From GCA-2701705 sp036163455 (GTDB lineage: Bacteria; Pseudomonadota; Gammaproteobacteria; GCA-002705445; GCA-002716945): a stretch of DNA of 31,836 nucleotides. The stretch covers positions 1 through 31,836 of the forward strand of contig JAYZKL010000048.1 of NCBI GenBank assembly GCA_036163455.1, written 5' to 3'. Under the pieces are notes generated by a model, which saw nothing but the letters and a program-made list of their open reading frames with translations, made no database searches and had not been told where the DNA came from. How positions within the stretch are numbered: position 1 is the stretch's first letter; each line of letters begins with the position of its first letter. Below are positions 1-8,289 of the stretch, piece by piece. Both the position numbers and the translations under genes were made by a program.

Positions 1-776
1 TAGATTTACTAGGTCTAGAAAAAATATCTGTAGGGGTTCCATATTATAATTTAGTTTTTCTCCCTATAATGATACCACTAGTTTTTTTGGCTGGATGTAT
101 ACCAATATTGAATTTTTCCTCATCCAATATTTCTAAAGTATTTCAGAGCATTGGCTTAACTTTGATATTAAGCATTTTAATTCTCTATGTTTTTGAAAAA
201 TATTCAATTCCAATATTAATTGGCCTTTTCCTATTTTTTTGGGTTGTTATTAATCTTATTTATGATTTTATAAAACGTATATTTTCAACACAAAGTTTTT
301 CTAATGCAATAAATAATATTGGAATGTATTTAGCTCATATAGGCCTTGCTGTTTTTATTCTCGGTGCAACTATTGTTGAAAATGATAAAACTGAGAAAGA
401 GATTGTTATGAGCATAGGAGACACAGTCAATATTAAAGAATACAGTTTTATATTCAGAGGTATGAAGGAAAATCGTGAGGCAAACTATGATGCATTAATA
501 GGAGTATTTGATGTAAAGAAAGAAGGAAAACTAATAACAACATTGTTTCCTGAAAAAAGACTTTATTTTTCTAGTGATCTACCTATGACAGAGGCTGGCA
601 TAGAGCCAGGCTTTACTAGAGATCTATATGTGACACTAGGAAACTTCATTGACGAAGATAAGTGGTCAGTCAGGATTTATCATAAACCATTAGTTAGATT
701 GATTTGGCTTGGCGCAATTCTTATGGCTTTAGGCGGAGCTGTTAATTCAGTTTATAGAAGAAAAAGGAAATTATGA
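1..776 (+). CDS. ccmF: Cytochrome c heme lyase subunit CcmF, C-terminal part (5' end outside window)
   Basis: This is the C-terminal part of CcmF, the inner-membrane heme lyase core that attaches heme to apocytochrome c in the periplasm (system I). The frame is open from base 3, well before the first ATG at 69, so the gene enters from outside the window. The opening residues (SVGVPYYNLVFLPIM) resemble the CcmF consensus. Several hydrophobic segments are followed by a periplasmic domain of about 100 residues and a last membrane segment (LVRLIWLGAILMALGG), which is the usual CcmF ending. The stop overlaps the ccmG start (ATGA), so the two are probably translationally coupled. I am confident of the family; the rest of the protein cannot be judged. 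Confidence 0.93.
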   Translation, partial: DLLGLEKISVGVPYYNLVFLPIMIPLVFLAGCIPILNFSSSNISKVFQSIGLTLILSILILYVFEKYSIPILIGLFLFFWVVINLIYDFIKRIFSTQSFSNAINNIGMYLAHIGLAVFILGATIVENDKTEKEIVMSIGDTVNIKEYSFIFRGMKENREANYDALIGVFDVKKEGKLITTLFPEKRLYFSSDLPMTEAGIEPGFTRDLYVTLGNFIDEDKWSVRIYHKPLVRLIWLGAILMALGGAVNSVYRRKRKL

Positions 777-1297
777 AACATTTATCTCCATTAATATTTT
801 TTATTGTGATTACAATTTTGCTTTTTTTAGGGTTGTCAAATAATCCAAATATAATACGGTCACCATTAGTTGGAAAAACAGTACCAAATTTCCAACTAAC
901 CAATATTACTGAAACAAAGCCTATTGATCAGAAAATTATGTTTGGGAAGATAAAGTTATTAAATGTTTGGGCAAGTTGGTGTGTTGCTTGTATTGAAGAA
1001 CATCCAGTATTAACTGAGATAAATCAAAAACAGTTGATTAATATATATGGTGTAAATTATAAAGATAAGTCAAGCGATGCATTAGGTTGGTTAAAGATTC
1101 ATGGTAACCCATATGAAATTAATATTTTTGATTCAGAAGGTACACTTAGTCTTGATCTAGGAGTATATGGTGTTCCAGAAACTTTTTTAGTAGATAAAAA
1201 GGGTATTATACGTGCTAAATATATAGGAGCTCTTAATAGAGAAACTTTGTATAATGAAATTTTACCACTTGTAGAGAAAATAAATGCAGAAGAATAA
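773..1297 (+). CDS. ccmG: Thiol:disulfide interchange protein CcmG/DsbE
   Basis: CcmG is a membrane-anchored periplasmic thioredoxin that keeps the CXXCH motif of apocytochrome c reduced before heme attachment. An N-terminal anchor (about residues 5-22) precedes a thioredoxin fold with the active site WASWCVAC (Cys70 and Cys73). The cis-proline motif GVYGVPETFLVDKKG follows near residue 130. The length of 174 residues is normal. The gene overlaps ccmF by 4 bp and ccmH by 14 bp inside one operon. The CVAC active site differs slightly from the more common CPTC or CVPC. Family and role are clear. Confidence 0.95.
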   Translation: MKHLSPLIFFIVITILLFLGLSNNPNIIRSPLVGKTVPNFQLTNITETKPIDQKIMFGKIKLLNVWASWCVACIEEHPVLTEINQKQLINIYGVNYKDKSSDALGWLKIHGNPYEINIFDSEGTLSLDLGVYGVPETFLVDKKGIIRAKYIGALNRETLYNEILPLVEKINAEE

Positions 1298-1667
1298 TCT
1301 ATTAAATCCAATCCTATTATTGATTCCACTCTTTTTTTATCCTATTTTAGCATACACCCAAACATCTAATGAAAGCGAGGTTTATAAGAAACTAATTTCA
1401 GAATTAAGATGTATGGTGTGCCAGAATCAGAACTTAGAGGAATCAGAAGCCCCCCTAGCAGTAGATTTAAAAAATAAAATTAAACTTATGTTAAGAGAAG
1501 GCAAGAGCGAAGATGAAATAAAGAAGTTTTTGGTTGACAGATATAGTTCTTTTATTCTTTATGAGCCCCCATTTACCAACCAAAATATTTTTCTATGGGT
1601 TGGGCCATTTTTATTCCTATTAATTTTGACTTATTTTTTATATAGGCGTTATTTTAATTTGAAATGA
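1284..1667 (+). CDS. ccmH: Cytochrome c-type biogenesis protein CcmH (CycL)
   Basis: CcmH is the thiol oxidoreductase partner of CcmG that handles apocytochrome c cysteines at the periplasmic face. The sequence shows a signal or anchor segment (about residues 7-25), the signature LRCMVCQNQ with Cys43 and Cys46, a helical region (DLKNKIKLMLREGKSEDEI), the conserved DRYSSFILYEPP and a C-terminal membrane helix. The length of 127 residues fits the short CcmH found where CcmI is separate, unlike the fused E. coli protein. The gene starts inside the ccmG end and overlaps ccmI by 4 bp (ATGA). Confidence 0.95.
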   Translation: MQKNNLLNPILLLIPLFFYPILAYTQTSNESEVYKKLISELRCMVCQNQNLEESEAPLAVDLKNKIKLMLREGKSEDEIKKFLVDRYSSFILYEPPFTNQNIFLWVGPFLFLLILTYFLYRRYFNLK

Positions 1668-2326
1668 TTTATATTCTATTAATTTTAATTTTAATTCTAT
1701 ATTTTTATTTATTATTAAAAAATATTAGTAATGATAAAAATACAAATATCAGTAATTTAAGTAAGTTTCTCGTAATAATCTTATTTGTAGCTCCAATGTC
1801 TCTTATATATATTTCCAAATCTGAAATTCAAAACATAAATGAATATGAGAGAATATTGAAAAAAAATAAAGATATAAGAGAAAATATTATAAAAATAAGG
1901 AAAAATATACCTAAATTGGAAAGGAAGCTTCAGGCGGAATCAAATTTTTATGAAGGCTGGGTCATGCTTGCTCGATCTTATTCTATTGTTGATAATTTAA
2001 AGTCTTCTATAAATTCATATGAAAGAGCATTAACCTTAGATAATAGTGATACCAAAGTCTTAAAAGAGTATTTGAGTGTACTCAGAACAGATGATAGTAA
2101 AAAAAATAGAGACAAGATTCTAGGAGTATATAGTGTATTATTAGTTCTTAACAAAGATGATCCATCAATACTTTTAAATAAGCTTCATTATTCAGTTAAA
2201 ATAAATGAACCTCAGTTAACTATCAAAACCCTTAATCAAATAATTGATCATCCAAAAATTATAGATAAAGATCGTTATAAGAAAATATTAACCAAGATAA
2301 CTGAAACTCAATTGAAAAATGAATAA
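1664..2326 (+). CDS. ccmI: Cytochrome c biogenesis TPR protein CcmI (CycH-like)
   Basis: CcmI acts as a chaperone that binds the apocytochrome c C-terminus for the heme lyase. Two N-terminal membrane helices (about residues 2-18 and 34-51) flank a short loop. A basic coiled stretch follows, then TPR-like repeats; the clearest is FYEGWVMLARSYSIVDNLKS followed by YERALTLD near residue 120, matching the GWxxLARSY pattern of the family. At 220 residues it is at the short end. It closes the ccm operon and converges on trhO with only 22 bp between stop codons. The position makes the assignment solid although sequence similarity is modest. Confidence 0.85.
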   Translation: MIYILLILILILYFYLLLKNISNDKNTNISNLSKFLVIILFVAPMSLIYISKSEIQNINEYERILKKNKDIRENIIKIRKNIPKLERKLQAESNFYEGWVMLARSYSIVDNLKSSINSYERALTLDNSDTKVLKEYLSVLRTDDSKKNRDKILGVYSVLLVLNKDDPSILLNKLHYSVKINEPQLTIKTLNQIIDHPKIIDKDRYKKILTKITETQLKNE

Positions 2327-2348
2327 ATAGTTATTCTAAACAATAAAC

Positions 2349-3038
2349 TTAATCAATAGTAATTCTGTCATCAAAAACGAAACATTTCCCTTTCCATTTT
2401 GATTTAGGTAGGTTTTCATTAATATAATTTATTATACCACCGTCAAGTTGTATAATATGGCTGAAGCCAAAGTTGTTTAATAGTATAGATGCTTTTTCAC
2501 ATCTTATTCCGCCCGTACAAAATATTGCAACTTTATTTTTTTTATCTATATCTTTAAGTTGATTTTTACTGCTTTGCAAATCATTAAAATTTAATAGATC
2601 TAAACCAATTGCATTTTCAAAAGTACCAAGTGCATGCTCAAATTTATTTCTAACATCCAGCAAAGTTATGTCTTCATCTAATAGTTTATGCCAATCTTTT
2701 GGTTTCAAGCGAACACTCTTATTTATTAATTTTTGTTCTATATTAATGCCCAATTTTATAATTTCTTTTTTTATTTTTACTTTTAAACGCTTAAAGGCCA
2801 TTTCTTTTATCTCAGATCGATTTATATGTATATCTTCTATATTTATAATTTTTTTTATAAAATCTATAGATTCATTTATTTTATCTGCGTCGCCACAAAT
2901 ATTTGTATTAATACCTTCATTCGCAATCAGTACCGTTCCTTTTATATTTTTTTTAGATAAAAAATCATGAATATTCTGCTTGAAAATAGTCAGATTATCT
3001 AATTTTTTAAATTTATAAAAATTTATTATACTAAGCAT
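2349..3038 (-). CDS. trhO: tRNA uridine hydroxylase TrhO (YceA-type rhodanese), C-terminally short
   Basis: TrhO hydroxylates uridine 34 of some tRNAs to 5-hydroxyuridine, the precursor of cmo5U. The N-terminal domain has the family signature GTVLIANEGIN (about residues 34-44). The rhodanese domain carries the active-site loop FCTGGIRCEKAS with Cys174. The protein ends at KGKCFVFDDRITID, exactly where E. coli-type members (about 350 residues) continue into a cysteine-rich tail. No open frame follows, so the short form seems genuine. The start lies directly against the stop of the upstream O-methyltransferase. It is the last gene of a four-gene minus-strand run. Confidence 0.87.
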   Translation of the reverse strand: MLSIINFYKFKKLDNLTIFKQNIHDFLSKKNIKGTVLIANEGINTNICGDADKINESIDFIKKIINIEDIHINRSEIKEMAFKRLKVKIKKEIIKLGINIEQKLINKSVRLKPKDWHKLLDEDITLLDVRNKFEHALGTFENAIGLDLLNFNDLQSSKNQLKDIDKKNKVAIFCTGGIRCEKASILLNNFGFSHIIQLDGGIINYINENLPKSKWKGKCFVFDDRITID

Positions 3039-3731
3039 TTATTTTTTTATACATAAAGTCATACCATCATAAATTGTCAGAATACAATGTTCAACTCTAT
3101 CATCATCTTTTATGAGTTTATTTAATGCTCTTATTACTTCAGTGCTTTTTGATTTATCATTTTCATCTAAGATTTTTCCTTTCCAAATAGTATTATCGAT
3201 AGCAATTAGACCTCCTTGTTTTAGCAGCACCAAAGCATTCTCATAATACTTTATATAATTACTTTTATCGGCATCTATGAAAATAAAATCAAAAGTATTT
3301 TTTTTTGATTTAACAAAACTATCTAATGTATCACATGCATCCCCTATGATGAGTTCTATTTTTTTTTCTAACTTAGCAAGTTTCCAATATTTTTTTGCTA
3401 TTTGTGTGTATTCATCACTGTTATCCAATGCATATAATTTACCATCATCGGGTAAACTGCTTGCGACGCAAATTGAACTATATCCAGTGAAAACTCCAAT
3501 TTCTAAACATCTTTTAAACTGTCCAAGTTTGCAGAGAATTTTGAGCAATACTCCTTGTGATGCTCCAACTTGCATAATTGCTAGTTGACCAAATTTTTTT
3601 GTTTCTTCTCTTAATTTTAATAATAAGTCTGATTCAGTATAGCCAACTGAATCTATATAATTTCTTAGTGATATAGCATCAACGCTTAGTATTTTTTTAT
3701 GCAATTTAGTTTCTTCTTGCTTCAAATTCAA
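3039..3731 (-). CDS. Class I SAM-dependent O-methyltransferase (catechol/caffeoyl-CoA type)
   Basis: This is a Methyltransf_3 family O-methyltransferase, metal dependent and related to caffeoyl-CoA O-methyltransferase; its natural substrate is unknown. The SAM motif reads CLEIGVFTGYSSI (about residues 95-107). The acidic loop LYALDNSD and the metal-binding motif FIDADKSNY near residue 150 follow, then GGLIAIDNTIWKGK. The length of 230 residues is normal. The ATG at 3731 overlaps the YceI gene by 26 bp and the stop abuts trhO. No strong ribosome binding site is visible, so coupling to the upstream gene is likely. Confidence 0.9.
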   Translation of the reverse strand: MNLKQEETKLHKKILSVDAISLRNYIDSVGYTESDLLLKLREETKKFGQLAIMQVGASQGVLLKILCKLGQFKRCLEIGVFTGYSSICVASSLPDDGKLYALDNSDEYTQIAKKYWKLAKLEKKIELIIGDACDTLDSFVKSKKNTFDFIFIDADKSNYIKYYENALVLLKQGGLIAIDNTIWKGKILDENDKSKSTEVIRALNKLIKDDDRVEHCILTIYDGMTLCIKK

Positions 3732-4299
3732 TTATTAATTCAATTACATCTCCAACCAGATTTTCTTTTACAGCATACATCATGTCAAAATCAGATCTTT
3801 TGAAGCTACCTCTTGCAGATATACCCATCACTATTGGTGGATTAAAACCAAATGGATAGGGCCCAATCTTATTTATTTTTCCTCTAAGTTTAATTTCTTT
3901 TGTTATACCAAGAAGTGTTAATTGACCATTAATGGTGGTTTCATTATCAGTAATTTTTATGTTATCTGCAGTGAAAATCATTTGAGGAAAATTTTCTACA
4001 TTTAAAAAATCTGGGCTTCTTAAATGCGAATCCCTTTTTTCATGATTAGTATATACACTTGAAGTGTCTATAATCACTTTAACATTTTTAATTTTATTCT
4101 GTTGATCATCATGAATAAAATTACCATTTATCTTTCTAAACATACCCAATGTTTTCGCATAACCAGCGTGCTCAATTAGAAAACCAAGACTAAAATGTTC
4201 TTTATCTATTTCATAATTATGTTCTTCTGAAAAACATAGGGCAGGAAACAAAAAAGCCACTAAAATATATTTTTTAAATGTTTTCATTTTTAAGTTCAT
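3706..4299 (-). CDS. YceI-family periplasmic lipid-binding protein
   Basis: YceI proteins are periplasmic lipocalin-like beta-barrels that bind isoprenoid or other lipid tails. A signal peptide covers about residues 5-24 (hydrophobic core ending PALCFSEE). Diagnostic segments follow: HFSLGFLIEHAGYAKTLGMF, the RDSHLRSPDFLNVENFPQMI block, and LTLLGITKEIKL. Two in-frame ATG codons (4299 and 4287) are possible starts; both overlap the upstream phosphatidyltransferase and neither has a clear ribosome binding site. The next gene of the run begins inside its 3' end. Its place beside membrane-lipid genes suits a lipid carrier, but the ligand cannot be read from sequence. Confidence 0.9.
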   Translation of the reverse strand: MNLKMKTFKKYILVAFLFPALCFSEEHNYEIDKEHFSLGFLIEHAGYAKTLGMFRKINGNFIHDDQQNKIKNVKVIIDTSSVYTNHEKRDSHLRSPDFLNVENFPQMIFTADNIKITDNETTINGQLTLLGITKEIKLRGKINKIGPYPFGFNPPIVMGISARGSFKRSDFDMMYAVKENLVGDVIELIIEFEARRN

Positions 4300-5005
4300 T
4301 ATTCTTTGTATATAACCAGATTATATCTTTTAAAAATGAGAAAGTAATTAATAAAATTGAAGAAATGATGGTTGTTATTATTATATATTTGTTCAAAAAA
4401 GATAGGTGGCAGAAAATTAATAGGATAGTTACAGTGGAACATATAAGTTTCCTTCTGAAACTTTCTGGTAAAGAGTGTTGAAGCCATTTAAATCTAAATT
4501 GTAATATAAAAAAAGCATACCTATATAAAGGTATTAAGAAAACATATAAGCCGATATCTATGTTTTTATATAATGATAAACATAATAGAAATAGAAGAAA
4601 GGTATCTATTTCTAAATCAAATTTTTCTCCAAATTTAGAAACCTGGTTTAAAAATCTTGCCAAAAAACCATCTATAGCATCCAATATAATAGAAATAGTA
4701 AATATAATGAGCAATGTATTTGGAAAATTATTTAAGTTAATAATATTAAATGATTCTATATTTAGAATAATAGAAAGTAGGGCAATATTAATTATGGTCC
4801 TGCTATAAGTAATAATTGATGCATAAGTTAAAGATTTTTGAGAGTATTTAATAAAAAAATAAAATATAATAAATGAAATAATTAAAAAAAATAATGTATT
4901 TTGTAGTAAAATATGAAATGTTAACAAGTCCTGAAAAACTATAAATGATATTAAAACTAGATATAGATAACCATATACAATGTAATTTATTATGTTTTCT
5001 TTCAT
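4274..5005 (-). CDS. CDP-alcohol phosphatidyltransferase family membrane protein
   Basis: Enzymes of this family displace CMP from a CDP-linked lipid or alcohol to join a phospho-lipid head group within the inner membrane. The full catalytic signature DxxDGxxAR(x8)GxxxDxxxD is intact: Asp109, Asp112, Gly113, Ala116-Arg117, Gly126, Asp130 and Asp134. About six hydrophobic segments are present across 243 residues. It is first in the minus-strand run with YceI, the O-methyltransferase and trhO, and its start lies only 40 bp from the divergent pterin-like operon at 5046. It is not obviously PgsA or PssA. The acceptor alcohol is unknown; a link to the divergent operon is inference. Confidence 0.85.
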   Translation of the reverse strand: MKENIINYIVYGYLYLVLISFIVFQDLLTFHILLQNTLFFLIISFIIFYFFIKYSQKSLTYASIITYSRTIINIALLSIILNIESFNIINLNNFPNTLLIIFTISIILDAIDGFLARFLNQVSKFGEKFDLEIDTFLLFLLCLSLYKNIDIGLYVFLIPLYRYAFFILQFRFKWLQHSLPESFRRKLICSTVTILLIFCHLSFLNKYIIITTIISSILLITFSFLKDIIWLYTKNNELKNENI

Positions 5006-5045
5006 TAATTATTAATACTACAAACGTTATAAAAATACTATAAAA

Positions 5046-6020
5046 ATGAAAAAAATTAATGTTAAGTCTTTTTGGGTAAAGAAAAAAAACGCTGGTTATA
5101 TAAAAGAGCATTCCATAAACCCACCGAAAAAATCTGAAGCACTAATTAAAACAATATATTCAGGAATAAGTTTTGGGACAGAAAAAGTTGTGTTTACTGG
5201 ATCCGTCCCTAAGAATCAAATCAAAATGATGAGATGTCCACATCAAGAAGGTGAGTTTGGATCTGATGTCAAATATGGTTATATGAATGTAGGCAAAGTA
5301 CTTGAAGGTTCAAAAAAAATTAAGGATAAATTTGTTTTTACATTATTCCCACACCAAAACTTTTTTGTATTAAAGGAAGATGAATTAGCTATCATCCCTT
5401 CCTTTATTCCAAAAAAAAGATGCCTTCTTACAGCCAACATGGAAACAAGTTTGAATGCTATTTGGGATACATTGCCGAGCCCAGGAGATAAAACAATTGT
5501 GATAGGGGCAGGGATAGTAGGTATTTTGACGGCATATCTTCTCAAATCAATAAAAGGCGTTGATGTAACAATAATAGATAATGATAAAAATAAATCTAAA
5601 TATGCTAAGCATTTTGGAATAGATTTTCGAGATAGAATAAATAAATGCCCAAAAGCTAATTTTATTTATGAATGTTCAGGTAATCCAAATGTTTTGAACT
5701 CTTTATCAATCTTGTCTGAAGAAGAAGCGACAATTTGTATTTTAAGTTGGTATGGAAATCAAATCACTAAAGGTAAGTTTGGAGAAGATTTCCTCTCCAA
5801 AAGATTAAAAATAGTTTTTTCCCAAGTTTCAAAGATTTCTCAGAACCGTATCAAACAATGGAATAACAAATCTAGAAGAGAATTAGCAATAAAATTGTTA
5901 AATGATCAAAAATTAGATAAATTAATAGAGAAAAAAGAAATTGAGTTTGTCAAATTAGCAAAGTTTTTTAAAGATAATAAGAGTAAAAACTATATGTGTA
6001 ATGTAGTTTCATATAAATAA
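5046..6020 (+). CDS. Medium-chain dehydrogenase/reductase (zinc-ADH fold, zinc ligands absent)
   Basis: This is an oxidoreductase of the MDR superfamily. The N-terminal GroES-like part is followed by a Rossmann domain with IVIGAGIVGILTA (Gly154, Gly156, Gly159) and an acidic end of the second strand (TIIDNDKNK), which suggests NAD preference. The usual catalytic zinc ligands are missing: the Cys-Gly-Thr site reads SGISFGTE (39-46) and the Gly-His-Glu site reads YGYMNVG (77-83). It may therefore resemble zinc-free members such as BchC. It leads a five-gene operon, one base ahead of the PTPS homologue, so its substrate is probably a pathway intermediate there. Family is firm, reaction unknown. 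Confidence 0.85.
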   Translation: MKKINVKSFWVKKKNAGYIKEHSINPPKKSEALIKTIYSGISFGTEKVVFTGSVPKNQIKMMRCPHQEGEFGSDVKYGYMNVGKVLEGSKKIKDKFVFTLFPHQNFFVLKEDELAIIPSFIPKKRCLLTANMETSLNAIWDTLPSPGDKTIVIGAGIVGILTAYLLKSIKGVDVTIIDNDKNKSKYAKHFGIDFRDRINKCPKANFIYECSGNPNVLNSLSILSEEEATICILSWYGNQITKGKFGEDFLSKRLKIVFSQVSKISQNRIKQWNNKSRRELAIKLLNDQKLDKLIEKKEIEFVKLAKFFKDNKSKNYMCNVVSYK

Positions 6021-6021
6021 A

Positions 6022-6417
6022 ATGTTTAAAGTAAAGATTAGAGATTATTTATTTATTGCCCATAGTCTGAAAGATGATTTTTTTGGTGAAGCAAAAAATC
6101 TGCATGGCGCTACTTATGTAATAGATTTAACTATTTGCGCTGATAAAATTGATGAAAAAAATGTGGTTATAGATATAGGTCTTGCGTCTAAAATTTTAAA
6201 AAAATGTATTTCTGTTTACAATTATAAAAATCTTGATGATATCGATAAGTTTTCAAATGTAATAACCACTACTGAATATATGTCAAAGGTTATTGTTGAT
6301 GACTATATTGCAGAATTAGAGAGAATAAATTTTAACACTGAAGAGTTAATATCAATTAAAGCTACACTTAATGAATCACATATTGCATCTGCTTCTTATA
6401 AGAAAAAACTTAAGTAA
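6022..6417 (+). CDS. Degenerate 6-pyruvoyl/6-carboxy-tetrahydropterin synthase homologue
   Basis: The 131 residues align along their whole length with the PTPS/QueD T-fold family, whose members act on dihydroneopterin triphosphate. Zinc ligands His14 and His28 are present, but the usual HGH reads HGA (Ala30). The catalytic Cys four residues before the first His of that motif is Ala24. The catalytic Asp-His pair is Asn67-Tyr68. The pterin-anchoring Glu118 (in TLNESH) and the TTTEY segment are kept. It may therefore bind a pterin but not do standard chemistry. A canonical QueD sits at 26695-27063. The stop overlaps the glycosyltransferase start (TAATG). Confidence 0.85.
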   Translation: MFKVKIRDYLFIAHSLKDDFFGEAKNLHGATYVIDLTICADKIDEKNVVIDIGLASKILKKCISVYNYKNLDDIDKFSNVITTTEYMSKVIVDDYIAELERINFNTEELISIKATLNESHIASASYKKKLK

Positions 6418-7430
6418 TGAAAAAATTTTTTTTCATTATCCCAGAATTTCCTGAGACAGTAACAGGGGGAACACTTTACGATCTTAATTTATTTAAGGAA
6501 TTAAGAAATAACTTTTTCTCCATCAGAAAGGTCTCTGTCAGATTTAAACCAAAAGATAGAAATCTAAGTATTTTGTGTAAAATCTTAAATCTTCCACAGC
6601 ATTCTACTGTATGCATAGATGGGCTTTTAGCCCCTTATCTTAAGAATAATATAAAAAAGCTTTGCGAAAGATTTAATATTATTCTTCTAATCCATCATCC
6701 AGTCACACAAGAAAATAAGTCCCATCCTCTTTTAAATTTAAAAGATTATTTTGTTGAAAGGTCTATATTCAATAATAAATTAAAAATTGTTACAGTTAGT
6801 AACTTTATTAAGAAACAATTATACAAATATATGGATAATTTTAAAACCGTACATGTTGCAGAACCAGGTATTGAAAAAGTTTTTTTTAAGAATTATAAAT
6901 TTAGTGATACTAAAAATATTATTGCTGTTGGCAATGTAATACCAAGAAAAGGCTACCATATTCTCTTAGAAGCTCTGTCAGAAATATCAGATGATTGGTT
7001 TTTAAATATAGTTGGAAACTACAATATTGATAAAATGTATTTTGAGTCATTAAATTCAAAAATAAAAAAATTCAAAATGAATAATAAAATAAAATTTACT
7101 GGTGTTATTTCAAGAGACCAAATGCTGAATCTTATGTGTAATTCAAAACTATTTGTTTTACCAACATTATTTGAAGGTTATGGAATGTCTATACTTGAAG
7201 CAGCCATTATGGGTTTGCCTGTTATAACCAGTGATTTACCAGTCTTACGAGAGTCATTAAAAGGAAAAAATGTTAAGTTTGTAAATTGTTGTCACAAATC
7301 AACTCTTTCATCAGAAATTAAAAATAGCCTAAATAATGATTATTCATATAATAATAGAACAGATAAACATCTACATAGCTGGTCTAATACGAGAAAAAAA
7401 TTTTTAGAGGCCATCAATGGAAAAAAATAG
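6417..7430 (+). CDS. GT4-family glycosyltransferase (GT-B fold)
   Basis: A retaining GT-B glycosyltransferase using a nucleotide sugar. The N-terminal domain contains the glycine loop ETVTGGTLYDLNL near residue 14. The C-terminal domain has IIAVGNVIPRKGYHILLEAL and the donor-binding signature LFEGYGMSILEAAIMGLPVI near residue 250, with the two glutamates of the E-x7-E motif. The length of 337 residues is typical. It overlaps the PTPS homologue by 1 bp and the downstream methyltransferase by 14 bp, so all are probably translated together. The acceptor may be the pterin-like or lipid product of the cluster; this is inference. The sugar cannot be read from sequence. Confidence 0.88.
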   Translation: MKKFFFIIPEFPETVTGGTLYDLNLFKELRNNFFSIRKVSVRFKPKDRNLSILCKILNLPQHSTVCIDGLLAPYLKNNIKKLCERFNIILLIHHPVTQENKSHPLLNLKDYFVERSIFNNKLKIVTVSNFIKKQLYKYMDNFKTVHVAEPGIEKVFFKNYKFSDTKNIIAVGNVIPRKGYHILLEALSEISDDWFLNIVGNYNIDKMYFESLNSKIKKFKMNNKIKFTGVISRDQMLNLMCNSKLFVLPTLFEGYGMSILEAAIMGLPVITSDLPVLRESLKGKNVKFVNCCHKSTLSSEIKNSLNNDYSYNNRTDKHLHSWSNTRKKFLEAINGKK

Positions 7431-8289
7431 GTTTTATAACTCCTGGTTAGCTCAAAGAGAACCCTTTGACTTTCTAGCTCGAAGCAATCTTTTGGTAAAT
7501 GAAATAAAAAAAGATTCAAAGATAATAAATAATCTTGTTGATCTGGGGACTGGAACAGGGTCTTTTCTAAGATGGTATATTTGTCAGAAACTAACTTTTC
7601 ATACTGGGACACTTATTGATTATGATAGAAGATTGTTAAATTCAATTGGCCTAAGTTTTAGAAAATTTTTTAAAGATACTGACTTTGTAATAAAAAAATT
7701 AAATGCTGATAAATATTTATTTTCTGGCCACTTATATCAAGAATCTTCTAAAATATTATTAAATAGAAAAAATATATTTAATTTTAATACAAAATTTAAT
7801 CAATATGATTTGATTAGTCTCTCTGCGCTTGCCGACCTATTATCAAAAAAATATATAAAGAAATTATTGTCAAATATAAGCCCAGGTAAATATCTATATT
7901 TTTCATTATGCTTCAATGGAAAGATTAAATGGCTACCTACAAACGAATTTGATAAGTATATAACTAGACAATTTAATAATCATCAAATTCAAGACAAAGG
8001 TTTTGGTGTTGCGTTAGGTAGCAATAGTATTAAATACATTGAATTAGTAGCAAAACAAGAAGATTATTCTATTTTTAAGAAAGATTCTTCCTGGAAAATT
8101 GATACACTTACTAATGAGTCACAATTATTTCAGCAAAAATATTTAAATATTATTTTAAATGCATTAAAAAAAGATGAGATTACGGACAAGAAAGTTCTTC
8201 AATCATGGTTCTCAAAGAGAATAGGTTCAATAAAAAATAACAGATCTAAATTAAACGTTGGCCATAATGATATTTTAGTTAAGACATGA
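7417..8289 (+). CDS. Class I SAM-dependent methyltransferase-like protein
   Basis: The SAM-binding motif I is clear: NLVDLGTGTGSFLRW near residue 40, followed by an acidic residue in TLIDYDRR. The later strand motif YDLISLSALADLLS fits motif II. Outside these the sequence has little recognisable similarity and is longer (290 residues) than a minimal methyltransferase, with a lysine-rich C-terminus. It overlaps the glycosyltransferase by 14 bp and the flippase-like gene by 4 bp. The target is unknown; a sugar or pterin methylation in the same pathway is a guess. It could also be catalytically inactive, although motif I looks intact. Confidence 0.72.
   Translation: MEKNRFYNSWLAQREPFDFLARSNLLVNEIKKDSKIINNLVDLGTGTGSFLRWYICQKLTFHTGTLIDYDRRLLNSIGLSFRKFFKDTDFVIKKLNADKYLFSGHLYQESSKILLNRKNIFNFNTKFNQYDLISLSALADLLSKKYIKKLLSNISPGKYLYFSLCFNGKIKWLPTNEFDKYITRQFNNHQIQDKGFGVALGSNSIKYIELVAKQEDYSIFKKDSSWKIDTLTNESQLFQQKYLNIILNALKKDEITDKKVLQSWFSKRIGSIKNNRSKLNVGHNDILVKT

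Noticed and set aside
1099..1329. Minus-strand open frame opposite ccmG
   Set aside because: It is a frame shadow of ccmG, whose thioredoxin motifs are clear. The same applies to other antisense frames, for example 2668-2970, 3277-3588, 5279-5545, 9410-9688, 26558-26866 and 30204-30617.
6022..6417. Calling the operon PTPS homologue a functional QueD
   Set aside because: The catalytic Cys, the Asp-His pair and one zinc His are missing, and a canonical QueD is present elsewhere in the window.
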